Shown here in pieces: positions 1 to 9,618 of a stretch of 64,000 nucleotides of DNA. This DNA is from Phytophthora sp. 'mugwort'. Taxonomy: Eukaryota > Oomycota > Peronosporomycetes > Peronosporales > Peronosporaceae. The stretch spans positions 3,596,001-3,660,000 of the forward strand of contig JAUCEF010000009.1 in the NCBI GenBank assembly GCA_033558025.1. Direction: 5' to 3'. A model generated the notes under the pieces. The model was not told the DNA's origin. It did no database searches and saw only the letters and a list, made by a program, of their open reading frames with translations. A program made the position numbers and the translations under genes. Position 1 is the first letter of the stretch. Each line of letters starts with the position of its first letter.

Positions 1-2
1 TC

Positions 3-266
3 TTAGATCTCGCTGTTTTTAACGCCCTCCAGGCGCGACAACAGCGCGAAATCGCCCATACATTCGACGAGCTAGTGGGAAACGTTGACAAGGCTTTTAC
101 AGCCTTACCACCTTCCTCCCTGAACGCAGGCTTCCTGACTCTGCAGTGCGTTATGGACGACTGCGTGGCTGCAGGCGGTGACAACGACTTCAAAATACGC
201 CACATGTCCAAGACGAAGCTGGCTCGTGAGGGAAGACTTCCTCGCACCATCCAATGTCCGAGGTGA
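3..266 (+). pseudogene. Mariner/Tc1-like transposase, C-terminal fragment
   Basis: An open frame runs in from the left window edge and stops at 266. It begins LDLAVFNALQARQ and continues with FDELV, FLTLQ, MDDC, GGDNDFK and KLAREGRLP. This resembles the C-terminal end of mariner/Tc1 DDE transposases common in oomycete genomes, where a D-x-x-x-[FL]-N-x-L-Q segment follows the last catalytic region and the protein ends with basic residues such as REGRLP. Only about 87 residues are in the window, so the catalytic D,D,D/E residues cannot be checked and activity cannot be judged. The family call is from remembered sequence style, not a search. Confidence 0.6.
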
Positions 267-969
267 CGGCATCTTTTTTGCCCCGAATCATGCGATCAGC
301 AACTCCCGAGCATAATGAAACTGGTACTAGTATCGATCTATAGATTTGGAACAAAGTTAACAGTTGCACCTATCTATTGATCTGGAACAGACTGGTAAAC
401 AGGATCACCAGAACTAGATTCGATTAGTGATCCATTGTCTTCTCGTACCGGAAACACCGGGTGGTGAATCAGACTCAAAAACATGAGTACCGTAAAACGT
501 GTAGTATCCGGCAGAATGTTATATCCGGCACGCCAAATAAGCCAATCAGACGCCAGCAATTTGGACACATCTGAATTGTTGTCATTTCCGACAGCTTCAA
601 AGAAAGGTGGCCACGGCTCGCTAAAAGTTAGGCACCAGCCATGCAAAGCTTAGTCATTCCCCAAATTCTAAATACAGTACCAATGAGGTCGCCGCCGTCG
701 GCTGTAAGCCAGTGGACTTTGCTTGGAACCGCCCGTTGAAGCAGCGTCTGCGCCAACGCTGGGTCAACTGGCTGACAGGATAAGCTGGCGAGCCAGGAGA
801 GCGGCAGCGTGGTTAAGGCGCCGTCCAAGGTGAACTGGTTGGCTGGGTTGCCAGCGCGCGTGGACGAGCTGTCCGATTTGACGATCTCGAACGGGTTTAA
901 GGGCATCCTCGCCGTGCCACCTGTCGACCGAGCATTTAAGGCATCGCTAATGTTCTCGCTGTGCAACTA
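267..969. other. Gene-poor stretch with two overlapping unrecognised minus-strand ORFs
   Basis: Two minus-strand frames (628-966, 112 codons; 374-646, 90 codons) overlap by 19 bases in different phases. They could be one protein split by a frameshift, but neither shows a domain I recognise. A plus-strand frame (809-1075) covers the same DNA. Coding is not established. The right edge abuts the foldback repeat starting near 970. Confidence 0.25.
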
Positions 970-1906
970 CAGTGCACGCCAAATCGATAGGATCCCAAAT
1001 CTGGTCACACTTTTGCCTCTATCTCGGCTGGTAGGGGGAATTACAAACTGCTGTTTAGATATGTCTTTTTTATGATGCATGGCAAGAGAGTACATGTTTT
1101 AACGTCTGCGATTTCAACGCCTTTGACAGGGTCCAAGTACAAATTGCCGGTTTCGGCAGCAGCGACAAAATTAGAGTACCATACACCTTTTATGAGCCGC
1201 ATACAAAGTTCTATATTATAATATCGTACTTAGAGAAACAGTCGTGTTGCACATACTCGTCTCCACTGAAATTCACGACCTTAGCACGAGCTAGGAAAGC
1301 GGTCGGCACCTGAAGGAGCCCAACGCTTTCGGAAAGCTCGTCGAGCAATATGCAAATGGTTGGGCTGGCGACCAGCCACGCGGTGAAGCTTGGTGATGAT
1401 AAATGTTGCTGATGCGATTCAAGGTTACGATTTGATACTGGAGTGCACTGACCAAGACTGCAGCTCCAGTATTGCATCACCAGGCTTCACCGCGTGGCTG
1501 GTCGCCAGCCCAACCATTTGCATGTTGCTCGACGAGCTTTCCGAAAGCGTTGGGCTCCTTCAGGTGCCGACCGCTTTCCTAGCTCGTGCTAAGGTCGTGA
1601 ATTTCAGTGGAGACGAGTATGTGCAACACGACTGTTTCTCTAAGTACGATATTATAATATAGAACTTTGTATGCGGCTCATAAAAGGTGTATGGTACTCT
1701 AATTTTGTCGCTGCTGCCGAAACCGGCAATTTGTACTTGGACCCTGTCAAAGGCGTTGAAATCGCAGACGTTAAAACATGTACTCTCTTGCCATGCATCA
1801 TAAAAAAGACATATCTAAACAGCAGTTTGTAATTCCCCCTACCAGCCGAGATAGAGGCAAAAGTGTGACCAGATTTGGGGGCTTAACGATTTGGCGTGCG
1901 CTGTAA
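970..1906. repeat. Long foldback: two inverted arms of about 430 bp around a ~75-bp loop
   Basis: The left arm (about 970-1399) is the reverse complement of the right arm (about 1474-1906). The inner part is nearly identical: reading each arm outward gives the same peptide frame, including FTAWLVASPTIC and LLDELSESVGLLQ. The outer 35 bases are more diverged (AAATCGATAGGATCCCAAATCTGG against AAATCGTTAAGCCCCCAAATCTGG). The loop is roughly 1400-1473. The element could be a foldback (TIR-type) transposon relic or the product of an inverted duplication. No flanking target duplication is clear. Confidence 0.85.
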
Positions 1907-2197
1907 GCGCATGGAGTTTTCCTGAGGTTGGTGAGGTCGATGATGAAGAGGACATAATAGACATGATGATCAGAGGAGAGGTAAGCGTCTAAGCAAGTGT
2001 AATACTTTGTGTTAATTGTTCCCCGCGGTGGGAGGGTCGTAGTAGGGTAATCCTGGATCTAATGGAAGCACTCCTGAGTGCTAATTCGGTGATTTTTAGT
2101 ATAGTGTCTATTTATCCGTATGGATTGTGAATTATCGATTTTGAGGGGCCCAAACTCCAAAGTCAAAAGTGTGTCGGATACTACACAGGTGTTACGA

Positions 2198-2267
2198 TAT
2201 GTTAAACCATCCTACTCTGATAATAAGAGTATTATCAGAGTACGCTCCCGTCTTATGGTTTAACATA
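2198..2267. repeat. Nested double hairpin
   Basis: An outer 13-bp inverted repeat (TATGTTAAACCAT, 2198-2210, against 2255-2267) encloses a second perfect 13-bp inverted repeat (TACTCTGATAATA, 2213-2225, against 2230-2242) with a 4-base loop. The structure lies about 110 bp beyond the 3' end of the mitochondrial carrier gene, in the otherwise featureless 1907-2377 interval. It could be a small MITE end or a cruciform-forming site. A terminator role is not supported by anything specific. Confidence 0.75.
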
Positions 2268-2377
2268 CTCGAGTTTTTGAAACACGAATCAAATAGTGAA
2301 GGCCGATTAATAGGTTTAGAACACTCGAAATACGCATGTGCCCCGCACCAAAAGGCGACGACCTTTCGGAAGACGCC

Positions 2378-3427
2378 TTACACGGGCTTGATACCCATGG
2401 CAGCACGCAGCTCTTCGTACGCCATGAGCGAGATGATAGTATGCGGGCCGAGGCGGAACCAGTTGGCGAGCCAACCCTTGAAGAAGCCCGGGATGCCCTC
2501 TGTTCGGAGCACGCTCATGAAGGCGCGGCCCATGACATTCCTGTCGCCGAGCTTGGTCTCGTTCATGATCTGCGTTTTCATCACGTCTAGAGGGGAGGAC
2601 GCCGTCGCGGCCGTGAGGCCAGCGAACATGCTGCAGATCATGTGCACTGTCACACCCTCCTCCAGTGGAGTGTGATGCAGCAGCGTCTCTTTCATGTGGT
2701 CGTAGCTGGGTAGCTGCGCAGCGGTCAACATCATGGCGCGGAACGTGGTGGGCCCCACGCCGCGGTAGAAGCCCTGGATCAGCCCCTCCTCCTGGTAAAT
2801 CTTGCGGCAGGCAAAAGCGAAGTTGTTGTTGTAACGCATGCCAGTACGATCCGCCTGCATGCGCACTTTCACGAGGTCCATGGGGTTTACGAGAGCGCTG
2901 CCGATGCCTCCGGACGTGGCACCGGAAAGCAGTTTAATGTACAAAGGAGTGCGTCTGTGCTCAGCAGGGGACGTCTGGAAGACCTGGTCTTCGTAGAATT
3001 CCTTCACCTGGTCATACATGCCGAAGCGGATGCCCGAATACATAAACTCCCGAAGCAGCGAGGCCTGCCATCCCTTGGCCAGACCGTACCAACCCTCTTC
3101 CTGTACAATGGTTTTGAGGCCGTGCCCGAAACCGAGATACCGAGTGGGGACGACCATGCCAACCGCCGCCGAGGACGTTACGGCTGTCGGCTCGAGTGCT
3201 TGCAGCTGCAGTCGCACCTTGACGACATCGATGGGGTTGGTCGCCGCCGCAGAGATGGTATTGGCGATGCCACCCAGCAGGATCTTGAGCCCGACGCTCT
3301 GCTGCAGCCCCGCGTGTCTCTGAGCCACCCCTATGGCGTGCAGGTGCGCCAGGTGGGCGTCGCTGTGGTGCTGCGGAGCAACGTTAGACGTGGACATACT
3401 CAGAGGCTCAGGTGGTGGGGGCTTCAA
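2378..3427 (-). CDS. Mitochondrial carrier family protein (SLC25-type)
   Basis: This intact 349-residue protein has the tripartite mitochondrial carrier fold, about 100 residues per repeat. The carrier signature P-x-[DE]-x-x-[KR] is present three times: PIDVVK near residue 65, PMDLVK near 182 and PLDVMK near 279. Each repeat also has the companion EEG/TEG-[WLI]-x-G-[FL]-x-[KR]-G element (EEGWYGLAKGW, EEGLIQGFYRG, TEGIPGFFKGW). Carriers move metabolites across the inner mitochondrial membrane. The pattern is closest to the dicarboxylate/oxoglutarate/uncoupling-protein branch, but the substrate cannot be fixed by eye. The first ~45 residues are proline- and histidine-rich and precede the first helix; an internal Met at residue 11 is an alternative start. 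There is no intron. The gene diverges from the next gene across 427 bp. Confidence 0.93.
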   Translation of the reverse strand: MKPPPPEPLSMSTSNVAPQHHSDAHLAHLHAIGVAQRHAGLQQSVGLKILLGGIANTISAAATNPIDVVKVRLQLQALEPTAVTSSAAVGMVVPTRYLGFGHGLKTIVQEEGWYGLAKGWQASLLREFMYSGIRFGMYDQVKEFYEDQVFQTSPAEHRRTPLYIKLLSGATSGGIGSALVNPMDLVKVRMQADRTGMRYNNNFAFACRKIYQEEGLIQGFYRGVGPTTFRAMMLTAAQLPSYDHMKETLLHHTPLEEGVTVHMICSMFAGLTAATASSPLDVMKTQIMNETKLGDRNVMGRAFMSVLRTEGIPGFFKGWLANWFRLGPHTIISLMAYEELRAAMGIKPV

Positions 3428-3854
3428 AGCAAAACGGAGACTGAACGGCTGAAAATGCGGCCTGCCGGAGGATGTTGCTATTTGCTGTCAGGGATCATGT
3501 TATGGACGCCTGCTTTGAGTGTCATTTAGATACACAGGCTAAGTCTACGACAGCTGTGAGTGGTATTACCGTTGTTAAACCGGGGGTGGGATGAGAACTT
3601 CAAGGTGGCAGTTGAAATTTAAGCTCGACTAGCTCATGTGTATTCCAGTGAACCGCACCCTTACGTTCTTGTTTAACGGTCCGAAGGCAAAGGTGCACAA
3701 GGAGTTGCGACAGCTGCGTGCTCCATCCTGGTTGGTTGTGACCAACCGCATGCTGATACGGACTCTATAAATAGAACTCTAATGCTAGTCAGCACGAGGA
3801 CTCCTAGTCGAGGTGCAAGAATTCACCAACAGCGCTTGAAGCCAACCTGGAGCG
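3428..3854. promoter_or_regulatory. Divergent intergenic promoter region
   Basis: These 427 bp separate two divergently read genes and must hold both promoters. On the plus strand a consensus-like TATA box, TATAAATA (3766-3773), lies 82 bp before the 3855 ATG. Just upstream is a 7-bp inverted repeat, GGTTGGT-TGTG-ACCAACC (3730-3747), a possible protein-binding palindrome. TATA boxes are uncommon in oomycete promoters, which more often use an initiator element. No perfect YTCAYTYY initiator was found on the plus side; ATTCACC near 3830 is only a partial match. Use of the TATA box is inference. Confidence 0.45.
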
Positions 3855-5414
3855 ATGTTGACTCAGCTCCGCCTACAGACGGAGATCCCTACCGCAGTAG
3901 CGCAACAATCAGATGCTAGCTGCCCTGCCGACTGTAGCCACTTGCAAGCGGAAGCTGGTGCTGCCAACGCGCAAGACAGTGACACATCGTCGTGCTGCAT
4001 CGGATGCTTCCGGTTGATGCCGACTGCCCCGGAATGGCCACCAGAGGGCTGTAACGATAGCATATATTCAGTTGAGCCTGAACTACTGTGCGCGTCCTGT
4101 ATCCTCCGCTTAGCAGGCAAGAACAACAAATCGCCTGCGGTACAGGCGGGCGGTGGTGGATATGGAGCGCTGTCGTCGCTTCCGAAGCTGAGTCTCCTTG
4201 TGAAAGCCGAGGCAAAGTGCCAGGACCAATTACAGCTCTTACGAAGTCAACAAGAAACTCTAAAGCAACAGAGAGAGAGCCTACAGGCGACCAAGCGTGC
4301 CAAGGAGGAGGCCCTTGCGGCCGAACGGGAGCTCGCTCGACAGCGGCGGAAGCACTTCTTGATAATTCAAGAGCGCCGCAAGCGCGAGGAAGAGCTCAAA
4401 CTCCACCTATTCCAAGGTGAGGATGACACGAGTCGCCCCGAGCAAGACGTTGGTACCGATAAGCCCAAGAAAAAGAAGCCGAAGCCGCCAAAGGTGGTCA
4501 CGCCACTCCCGAGACGAAAGTCCGAGGCCGCCACCGAGCTGGCCGCTAGCGAAACGAGTTTGCCGCACATCGCGGAGTCAATGTCCAATAGCACAGAAAC
4601 TTCCCATTCACGCATAAGCACAACCAACGACAACGCAAGCACTGCAGAGGCTCATACAATAAGTTTATACGAGAGACGGAGGCAGATGATGGTTTGCTAC
4701 TCGCAGGACCTTTCGCCACTCATCGATGGGCGCAAGCCCAGGCGGCTGCCATCCTCCAAACCTGTAGGTGGTATCGTACTGAGCACGACAATGAAGAGGA
4801 GACAAACACCGGACAATAATGCTCAAATCACCGCAGTCGCGATTACCCATTGCAACAAGAATCAGCAGAACGTACGGAAGCAAAGCAAGAGCCCTGCACC
4901 AAATATTACGAAGCTGCGCCCTCTGGAAAAGCTGAAGCGATATATTAAATTAAGACCTCAGCAGCATCTCGCGAGCAATCAGTTTGAAGACTTCCAGGCT
5001 CGAAACGAGGCGCCCAGCAAGCGGGTGATCGCGTTGCCGATTTCATTGCAACCTTCCCGCCGTCTGTTCGACCACTCGGCCCCACTGACAGCCGAAATCA
5101 AACCCGTGTCGTGGGCGAATGAGCTCGCGAAAGACGTCCTGCAACCGCACGACTCGACTGAAGAAGCTGGCAGCTCGGTTTTTTCGGCGTCGCTGCACCC
5201 TGCGGCTGAAGCTCAACACTTCGCCATGTTCCCGCTGCAGCACCAGCTGCCGAAACCCACCTTCGCTCCGCCGAAGATGGAGCCACCAACCGAGACAACC
5301 ACGAAGGTGTCGCGATGGGAGTACTCAGCCGAGCGGCTTTCGAGTCTTCTAGAGAAGTACAATGTCTCCGTGTCGACCGTCGCGACTTCAACTACTACTG
5401 CGCCCATGCATTAA
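3855..5414 (+). CDS. Uncharacterised protein with Cys cluster, coiled coil and basic tract
   Basis: This intact 519-residue single-exon frame has no family I recognise. The N-terminal part has paired cysteines (C23/C27; CCIGC at 47-51; LLCASC at 78-82), spaced like a small zinc-binding module. A long charged helix, very likely a coiled coil, spans about residues 118-186 and is rich in Q, E, R and K with regular leucines. A lysine-rich tract, KPKKKKPKPPK, near 203-213 looks like a nuclear localisation signal. The remaining 300 residues are Ser/Thr/Pro-rich and probably disordered. A TATA box sits 82 bp upstream. The 3' end lies 234 bp from the convergent glycerol kinase gene. Nuclear or scaffold function is only suggested by composition. 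Confidence 0.75.
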   Translation: MLTQLRLQTEIPTAVAQQSDASCPADCSHLQAEAGAANAQDSDTSSCCIGCFRLMPTAPEWPPEGCNDSIYSVEPELLCASCILRLAGKNNKSPAVQAGGGGYGALSSLPKLSLLVKAEAKCQDQLQLLRSQQETLKQQRESLQATKRAKEEALAAERELARQRRKHFLIIQERRKREEELKLHLFQGEDDTSRPEQDVGTDKPKKKKPKPPKVVTPLPRRKSEAATELAASETSLPHIAESMSNSTETSHSRISTTNDNASTAEAHTISLYERRRQMMVCYSQDLSPLIDGRKPRRLPSSKPVGGIVLSTTMKRRQTPDNNAQITAVAITHCNKNQQNVRKQSKSPAPNITKLRPLEKLKRYIKLRPQQHLASNQFEDFQARNEAPSKRVIALPISLQPSRRLFDHSAPLTAEIKPVSWANELAKDVLQPHDSTEEAGSSVFSASLHPAAEAQHFAMFPLQHQLPKPTFAPPKMEPPTETTTKVSRWEYSAERLSSLLEKYNVSVSTVATSTTTAPMH

Positions 5415-5648
5415 CCGACATCTGGCGAACCGGGCTACATCACTTCAACCTGGTAGTCGAACGTGGTTTGCATTTGAAACTCGAAACGCAATGCTGCACC
5501 GGATCATTGGCCATCACGGCATTGCCCTGTTATGGATCCACACTACACAAAGATGAATACATCACCACTTGACATTGGCTCTTACTGCCCTGCCTACAAA
5601 ACCTCTGCATTAGTCGCATTATAATCTACTGTTGCGAAGATCTGCGAA

Positions 5649-7301
5649 TCATTCCTGTTCCTCCCAGTTGAGCGTGCGCTCGACAGCCTTGTTCCATTGA
5701 TGGATAAAGTGGCCGCGCTTCTCGGGTTCCATGTCCGGGTTCCAGGTGGCGCTCACCTGCCAGTTCTCACGCAGCTCCTCAACCGTCTTCCAGAAGCCCA
5801 CGGCCAGACCGGCGGCGTAGGCGGCGCCCAGGGCCGTTGTCTCTGCCACCACGGGACGCACAACCGGAACATTAAGCACGTCGGACTGGAACTGCATAAG
5901 CGTCTGATTTACCACCATGCCACCGTCCACCTTGAGTTTGGTCAGGTGCACACCGCTGTCGCCCTCCATTGCAGCCACCACCTCCTGCGTCTGGAATGCC
6001 GTGGCCTCAAGCGCAGCGCGACAAACGTGTTCACGGGTGGCATACGAGGTAAGGCCGACCATGACACCACGCGCGTCGTCACGCCAGCGAGGCGCGAATA
6101 GACCGGAAAACGCCGGCACGAGGTACACGCCGCCGTTATCCTTAACCTGCTTGGCGTACTCCTCAACCTCAGGTGCGCTGCTGATCATCTTGAGGTTATC
6201 ACGCAGCCACTGTACGAGCGAGCCGGCGTACGAGATGGAGCCCTCTAGCGCGTATACGGCCGGCTGGTCGCCGATCTTGTAGCCCATGGTGGTGAGCAGG
6301 CCCTTCGTGGAGGGTGTGGGCTTGGTACCTGTGTTCATCATGAAGAAGCAGCCCGTTCCGTATGTGTTCTTGGCCTCGCCAGGTGAGAAACATGTCTGTC
6401 CGAAGAGCGCCGCCTGCTGGTCGCCCAGATCGCCCGAAATGGGAATGCTGGGGATCACGCTGTCCTTGTGTCCCGAGGCGTAGACCTCCGAGCTGGAGCG
6501 GATGGCCGGCAGCATGGACTTGGGGATGTTTAGGCACTTGAGAATGTCGTCGTCCCACTGAAGTGTGTCCAGGCGCATGAGGTTTGTGCGCGAGGCGTTG
6601 GTCACGTCGGTCACATGCACTCCGCCGTCGACGCCGCCGCTGAGCTTCCAGATTAGCCATGTGTCCATGTTGCCAAAGATGGCGTCGCCGGCCTCGGCCT
6701 TAGCGCGCAGTCCGGGCACGTTCTCTAACATCCACATGATTTTGACGGCCGAGAAGTAGGTGGCGATGGGCAGACCCGTCACAGCACGAAAGCGGTCGGA
6801 GCCAGTACCTAAGAAACCTTCACCTTCGCCGTTCTTGAGGCGGTGAACGATCTCCGTGGTCCGCGTGTCGTGCCAGACAATAGCATTGTACAGCGGCTTG
6901 CCCGTGATGCGATCCCAGATCAGCGCCGTCTCTCGCTGATTGGTGATGCCGACGGCCTGCAGCTGCGAGAGCTCGATCCCACCCTTGGCCAGCGCCTCGC
7001 GCACGCACCTCTCGACATTACGCGTAATCTCGTCAGCGTCATGCTCGCACCAGCCGGGCTGCTGGTAGATCTGCTTGTGCTCCAACTGGTGCGTGGCGGC
7101 GATGTTGCCACTGTGATTGAACGCGATGAAGCGCGAGCTGGTGGTGCCCTGGTCGATGGCGCCAACGAACGACGTAGCCATGGTGGAGATGAAGGACGAA
7201 AAGAGGGACGAGGGGAAAGGAGCTGCTTGAGCCTCACGAAGACACTTGCGAAGTGAGGCCAGGCGAATGTGGCGCTGAGCACCAGGGAGCCGCATCCACA
7301 T
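5649..7301 (-). CDS. Glycerol kinase (FGGY family)
   Basis: The enzyme phosphorylates glycerol to sn-glycerol 3-phosphate with ATP, the entry step of glycerol use and a precursor route to glycerolipids. The catalytic protein starts at Met41 (ATG at 7181): [18 protein letters not shown] carries the first phosphate-binding loop D-Q-G-T-T. Further hallmarks are [43 protein letters not shown] and the C-terminal [10 protein letters not shown]. From Met41 the protein is about 510 residues, the normal family length, with no breaks. The frame has 40 extra codons upstream ([10 protein letters not shown]...), rich in Arg and Ser with no acidic residue before about position 23. These could be a mitochondrial targeting extension or translated leader; the sequence cannot decide which ATG is used. 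Confidence 0.95.
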   Translation of the reverse strand: MWMRLPGAQRHIRLASLRKCLREAQAAPFPSSLFSSFISTMATSFVGAIDQGTTSSRFIAFNHSGNIAATHQLEHKQIYQQPGWCEHDADEITRNVERCVREALAKGGIELSQLQAVGITNQRETALIWDRITGKPLYNAIVWHDTRTTEIVHRLKNGEGEGFLGTGSDRFRAVTGLPIATYFSAVKIMWMLENVPGLRAKAEAGDAIFGNMDTWLIWKLSGGVDGGVHVTDVTNASRTNLMRLDTLQWDDDILKCLNIPKSMLPAIRSSSEVYASGHKDSVIPSIPISGDLGDQQAALFGQTCFSPGEAKNTYGTGCFFMMNTGTKPTPSTKGLLTTMGYKIGDQPAVYALEGSISYAGSLVQWLRDNLKMISSAPEVEEYAKQVKDNGGVYLVPAFSGLFAPRWRDDARGVMVGLTSYATREHVCRAALEATAFQTQEVVAAMEGDSGVHLTKLKVDGGMVVNQTLMQFQSDVLNVPVVRPVVAETTALGAAYAAGLAVGFWKTVEELRENWQVSATWNPDMEPEKRGHFIHQWNKAVERTLNWEEQE

Positions 7302-8330
7302 TGCGAGTGATGCCTGTCAAATTGAGCGGTGATGGACGGGAGGCGCTGACTAGTTTCTTCATTAAGTGAAATGGGCCTTCGACTGGGTACAAAAACGGCA
7401 ACAGTGGGTGTACCGTTATTAATACGTACGATAATATGTAACGTAGTAAATATTATTTACACAGTCCTCTCGCCCGTAATATCCCAAATTGTGATACACG
7501 CCAAATAGGGATAATACTGTTTTTTACATACAAGACCAAGTCAACATCTCGTTTTCTTAGTTGTAACACAAAATGCATATCTAGCTGCTTAACTGAATTA
7601 ATCCTGTCTTCGATAGGACTGCAGAGTACAGCAGTGACTTCTGCTATTTGCGGCCGTCTTTTTCCAGCAGTCCAATGGAGCCACCGTTCCAGAATGTACC
7701 ATTTTGCTGGCACAAATCAGTTTGTAATTATTCCAGTTAGTGATAAATCGGTGTCTCAAACTGATGCTACGTCCGAGAGGATTTGCTGCTATACATTCAT
7801 TTTATACTATTGTAACTACTACACTGTATAGCTGGCGCTACTAGTTACTACAGACGGCGATGAATATATGGATGAGGGGTTTCGTCAACCCTAGTTGAGC
7901 TGAAGTGGTTTTGCTCTTGAGTCGGCATCACGTCAACTAGTGTTGGCCATTCCAAGGAGACGCTAGGATTTTGGCAAAATGGGTCTTTCTGACCAAATTA
8001 ACCGAGCAAATGACGCACCAACGTCGTCCTTGAATCAGCGGAAGGAGGGGGATGGGCTGCTCAGGTTCAACAAGATCGTCAGAAAAGAAAAGCACTTTTC
8101 TGTAAACATGCAAGTCGACCCATCACAGGTCATGCAGTGAATGACCTGTATGTACTGTACTACAGTTTTTTTCAGTAGCAAACTCTGAAATTGGTAATCT
8201 TCCGAGCATATCTGTGGAGTTATTTTTTCTTGGTACAGCCTAGGTTAAACTATCATCGACACAGAGCCCGCGCATTTCACGTCAGGTTCTACCTCCACAC
8301 TCGACAGTGCCGCTTCTCGACTTCCAATCG
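7302..8330. other. Intergenic, no gene recognised
   Basis: Only short frames without recognisable domains occur here (for example 7453-7713 minus, 86 codons). The first ~100 bp should hold the glycerol kinase promoter on the minus strand. No clear initiator or TATA element was found; a partial GCTCAATTTG occurs on the minus strand close to the gene. Confidence 0.4.
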
Positions 8331-8413
8331 GAGTTCAACTGACACGGCAACGAGAGGCATGGAACTCCCATGCCTCTCGTCCCATGCCTCTCGTTGCCGT
8401 GTCAGTTGAACTC
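8331..8413. repeat. Perfect 32-bp inverted repeat with a third partial copy in the loop
   Basis: The arm at 8331-8362 (GAGTTCAACTGACACGGCAA...) is the exact reverse complement of 8382-8413. The 19-base spacer holds one more copy of CCATGCCTCTCGT, so that motif occurs twice in tandem after its inverted copy. Identity this perfect over 64 bases implies a recent event, such as replication template switching. Confidence 0.9.
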
Positions 8414-9479
8414 TGCACGTCGGACCAACTGTTCAAAGGGTAAGCTGAGTCAGCCCCCTACCAGCGGCGAGGTGCAGGCGTGACGCCGTGTCTGTGGCGC
8501 GGGCAAAGAGAATTCGAATTCGCATTCTTGACTGCGCGGCACGAGGTGACCACTACCGAGAGGGCATGCATGAGACCTATTGGCGGCTCAAGGCAGCAGA
8601 ATACAATACCGGTACCCCTGGTTGCCACGACGGCTAGCTCCAGTTCGCGAAGTGCGATACCGTCGTATTATAGACTTCGCCAGCGTGTGCCGTCGACACC
8701 GAATAAAGGGTACAAGCAGTTGTAGCCGCATATCGAGCCCCGAGATGCTGGATGGCGTGAATACGAGGAGGCGCTACTTCTTCTTCTCAAAAAGTGCGTA
8801 TGGTTCGTGCTCTCTCTAGTTTGACGGTTAAGGTCTCACGCCTGACCCAAACAGTGATCTCGTCGTGAGTGGCGCACTAATGCCAAGTACAGCTCGATAC
8901 CGCCAGCGTGGAGGTGGAGAACACTTGCATTAGACCTCATAGATTGTTAAGAGCTTCCCTCCATTGACCTACATGCTCATTCTTCGCCATCGTTTGAAGG
9001 GCTCTCAGTTGGAGTCCTGAGGACGTTAATGCCGCTTTTCTGCGTTTGCTAAGTACGGCGCTCAGACCCGCACATGTCTTATATACTACCACACCAGATT
9101 TCGACCAGAGCGATTTCTCGGTCCCATTTTTCCACACCTTGCGCATACTGAGTTAGTAAAAATACCTTATTGCAAGCGCTGTACATGAATACATGTACAG
9201 ATCCACCTCGCCAATTAATACCTTCGATTGAAGCAATTCGTATTATGTACAACAACTTATTAGCTGCCAGAGCGGGGACTGAACATACAAACACAACGGT
9301 GGATGACTCAACGTAAAATAGGTTTGATAAATTATTAGATTGCACAGCTATTAAATTGGCAAGGGGAGACTGTACCGACATATCCTTGTCTTAAGGGATT
9401 CCTTCGTCAAAAGGGCAATCGTGAAATGGCCAATTAAATTGCGGCAATTTGGAATGTGATACTCTGTTTTGTCAAAAAG
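8414..9479. repeat. Gene-free stretch with a dispersed repeat (about 9195-9250)
   Basis: No convincing gene is present. About 9195-9250 (ACCTCGCCAATTAATACCTTCGATTG...) is the diverged reverse complement of about 51640-51695, where the same ~50 bp reads as a possible YIIRIAFNEGIELARGS peptide. This marks a dispersed repeat, perhaps a DNA transposon end or a weakly coding relic. AATTGGCAAGGGG at about 9353 resembles the end of the same repeat. Confidence 0.45.
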
Positions 9480-9531
9480 ACAGTTAAAAATCAAAATCCA
9501 CGCGTCCATCTGGAGCTTGATTTTTAACTGT
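9480..9531. repeat. 15-bp perfect inverted repeat upstream of MULE relic
   Basis: ACAGTTAAAAATCAA (9480-9494) is the exact inverse of 9517-9531, with a 22-base spacer. It lies about 90 bp before the first codons of the MULE relic and may belong to its terminal region, but no matching terminal repeat was found on the right side. Confidence 0.6.
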
Positions 9532-9618
9532 TCTGTTTCTGCCCGTTGCCCCCCTAACCTCCGTCTGGCAGCCGTCCTCCCGTACAGCGTATAGTGTATC
9601 GTTCGTGATGAGTGGCGA

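Noticed and set aside
5697..7256. Several plus-strand frames opposite glycerol kinase.
   Set aside because: They are shadows of a GC-rich, intact and well-recognised enzyme gene on the minus strand.
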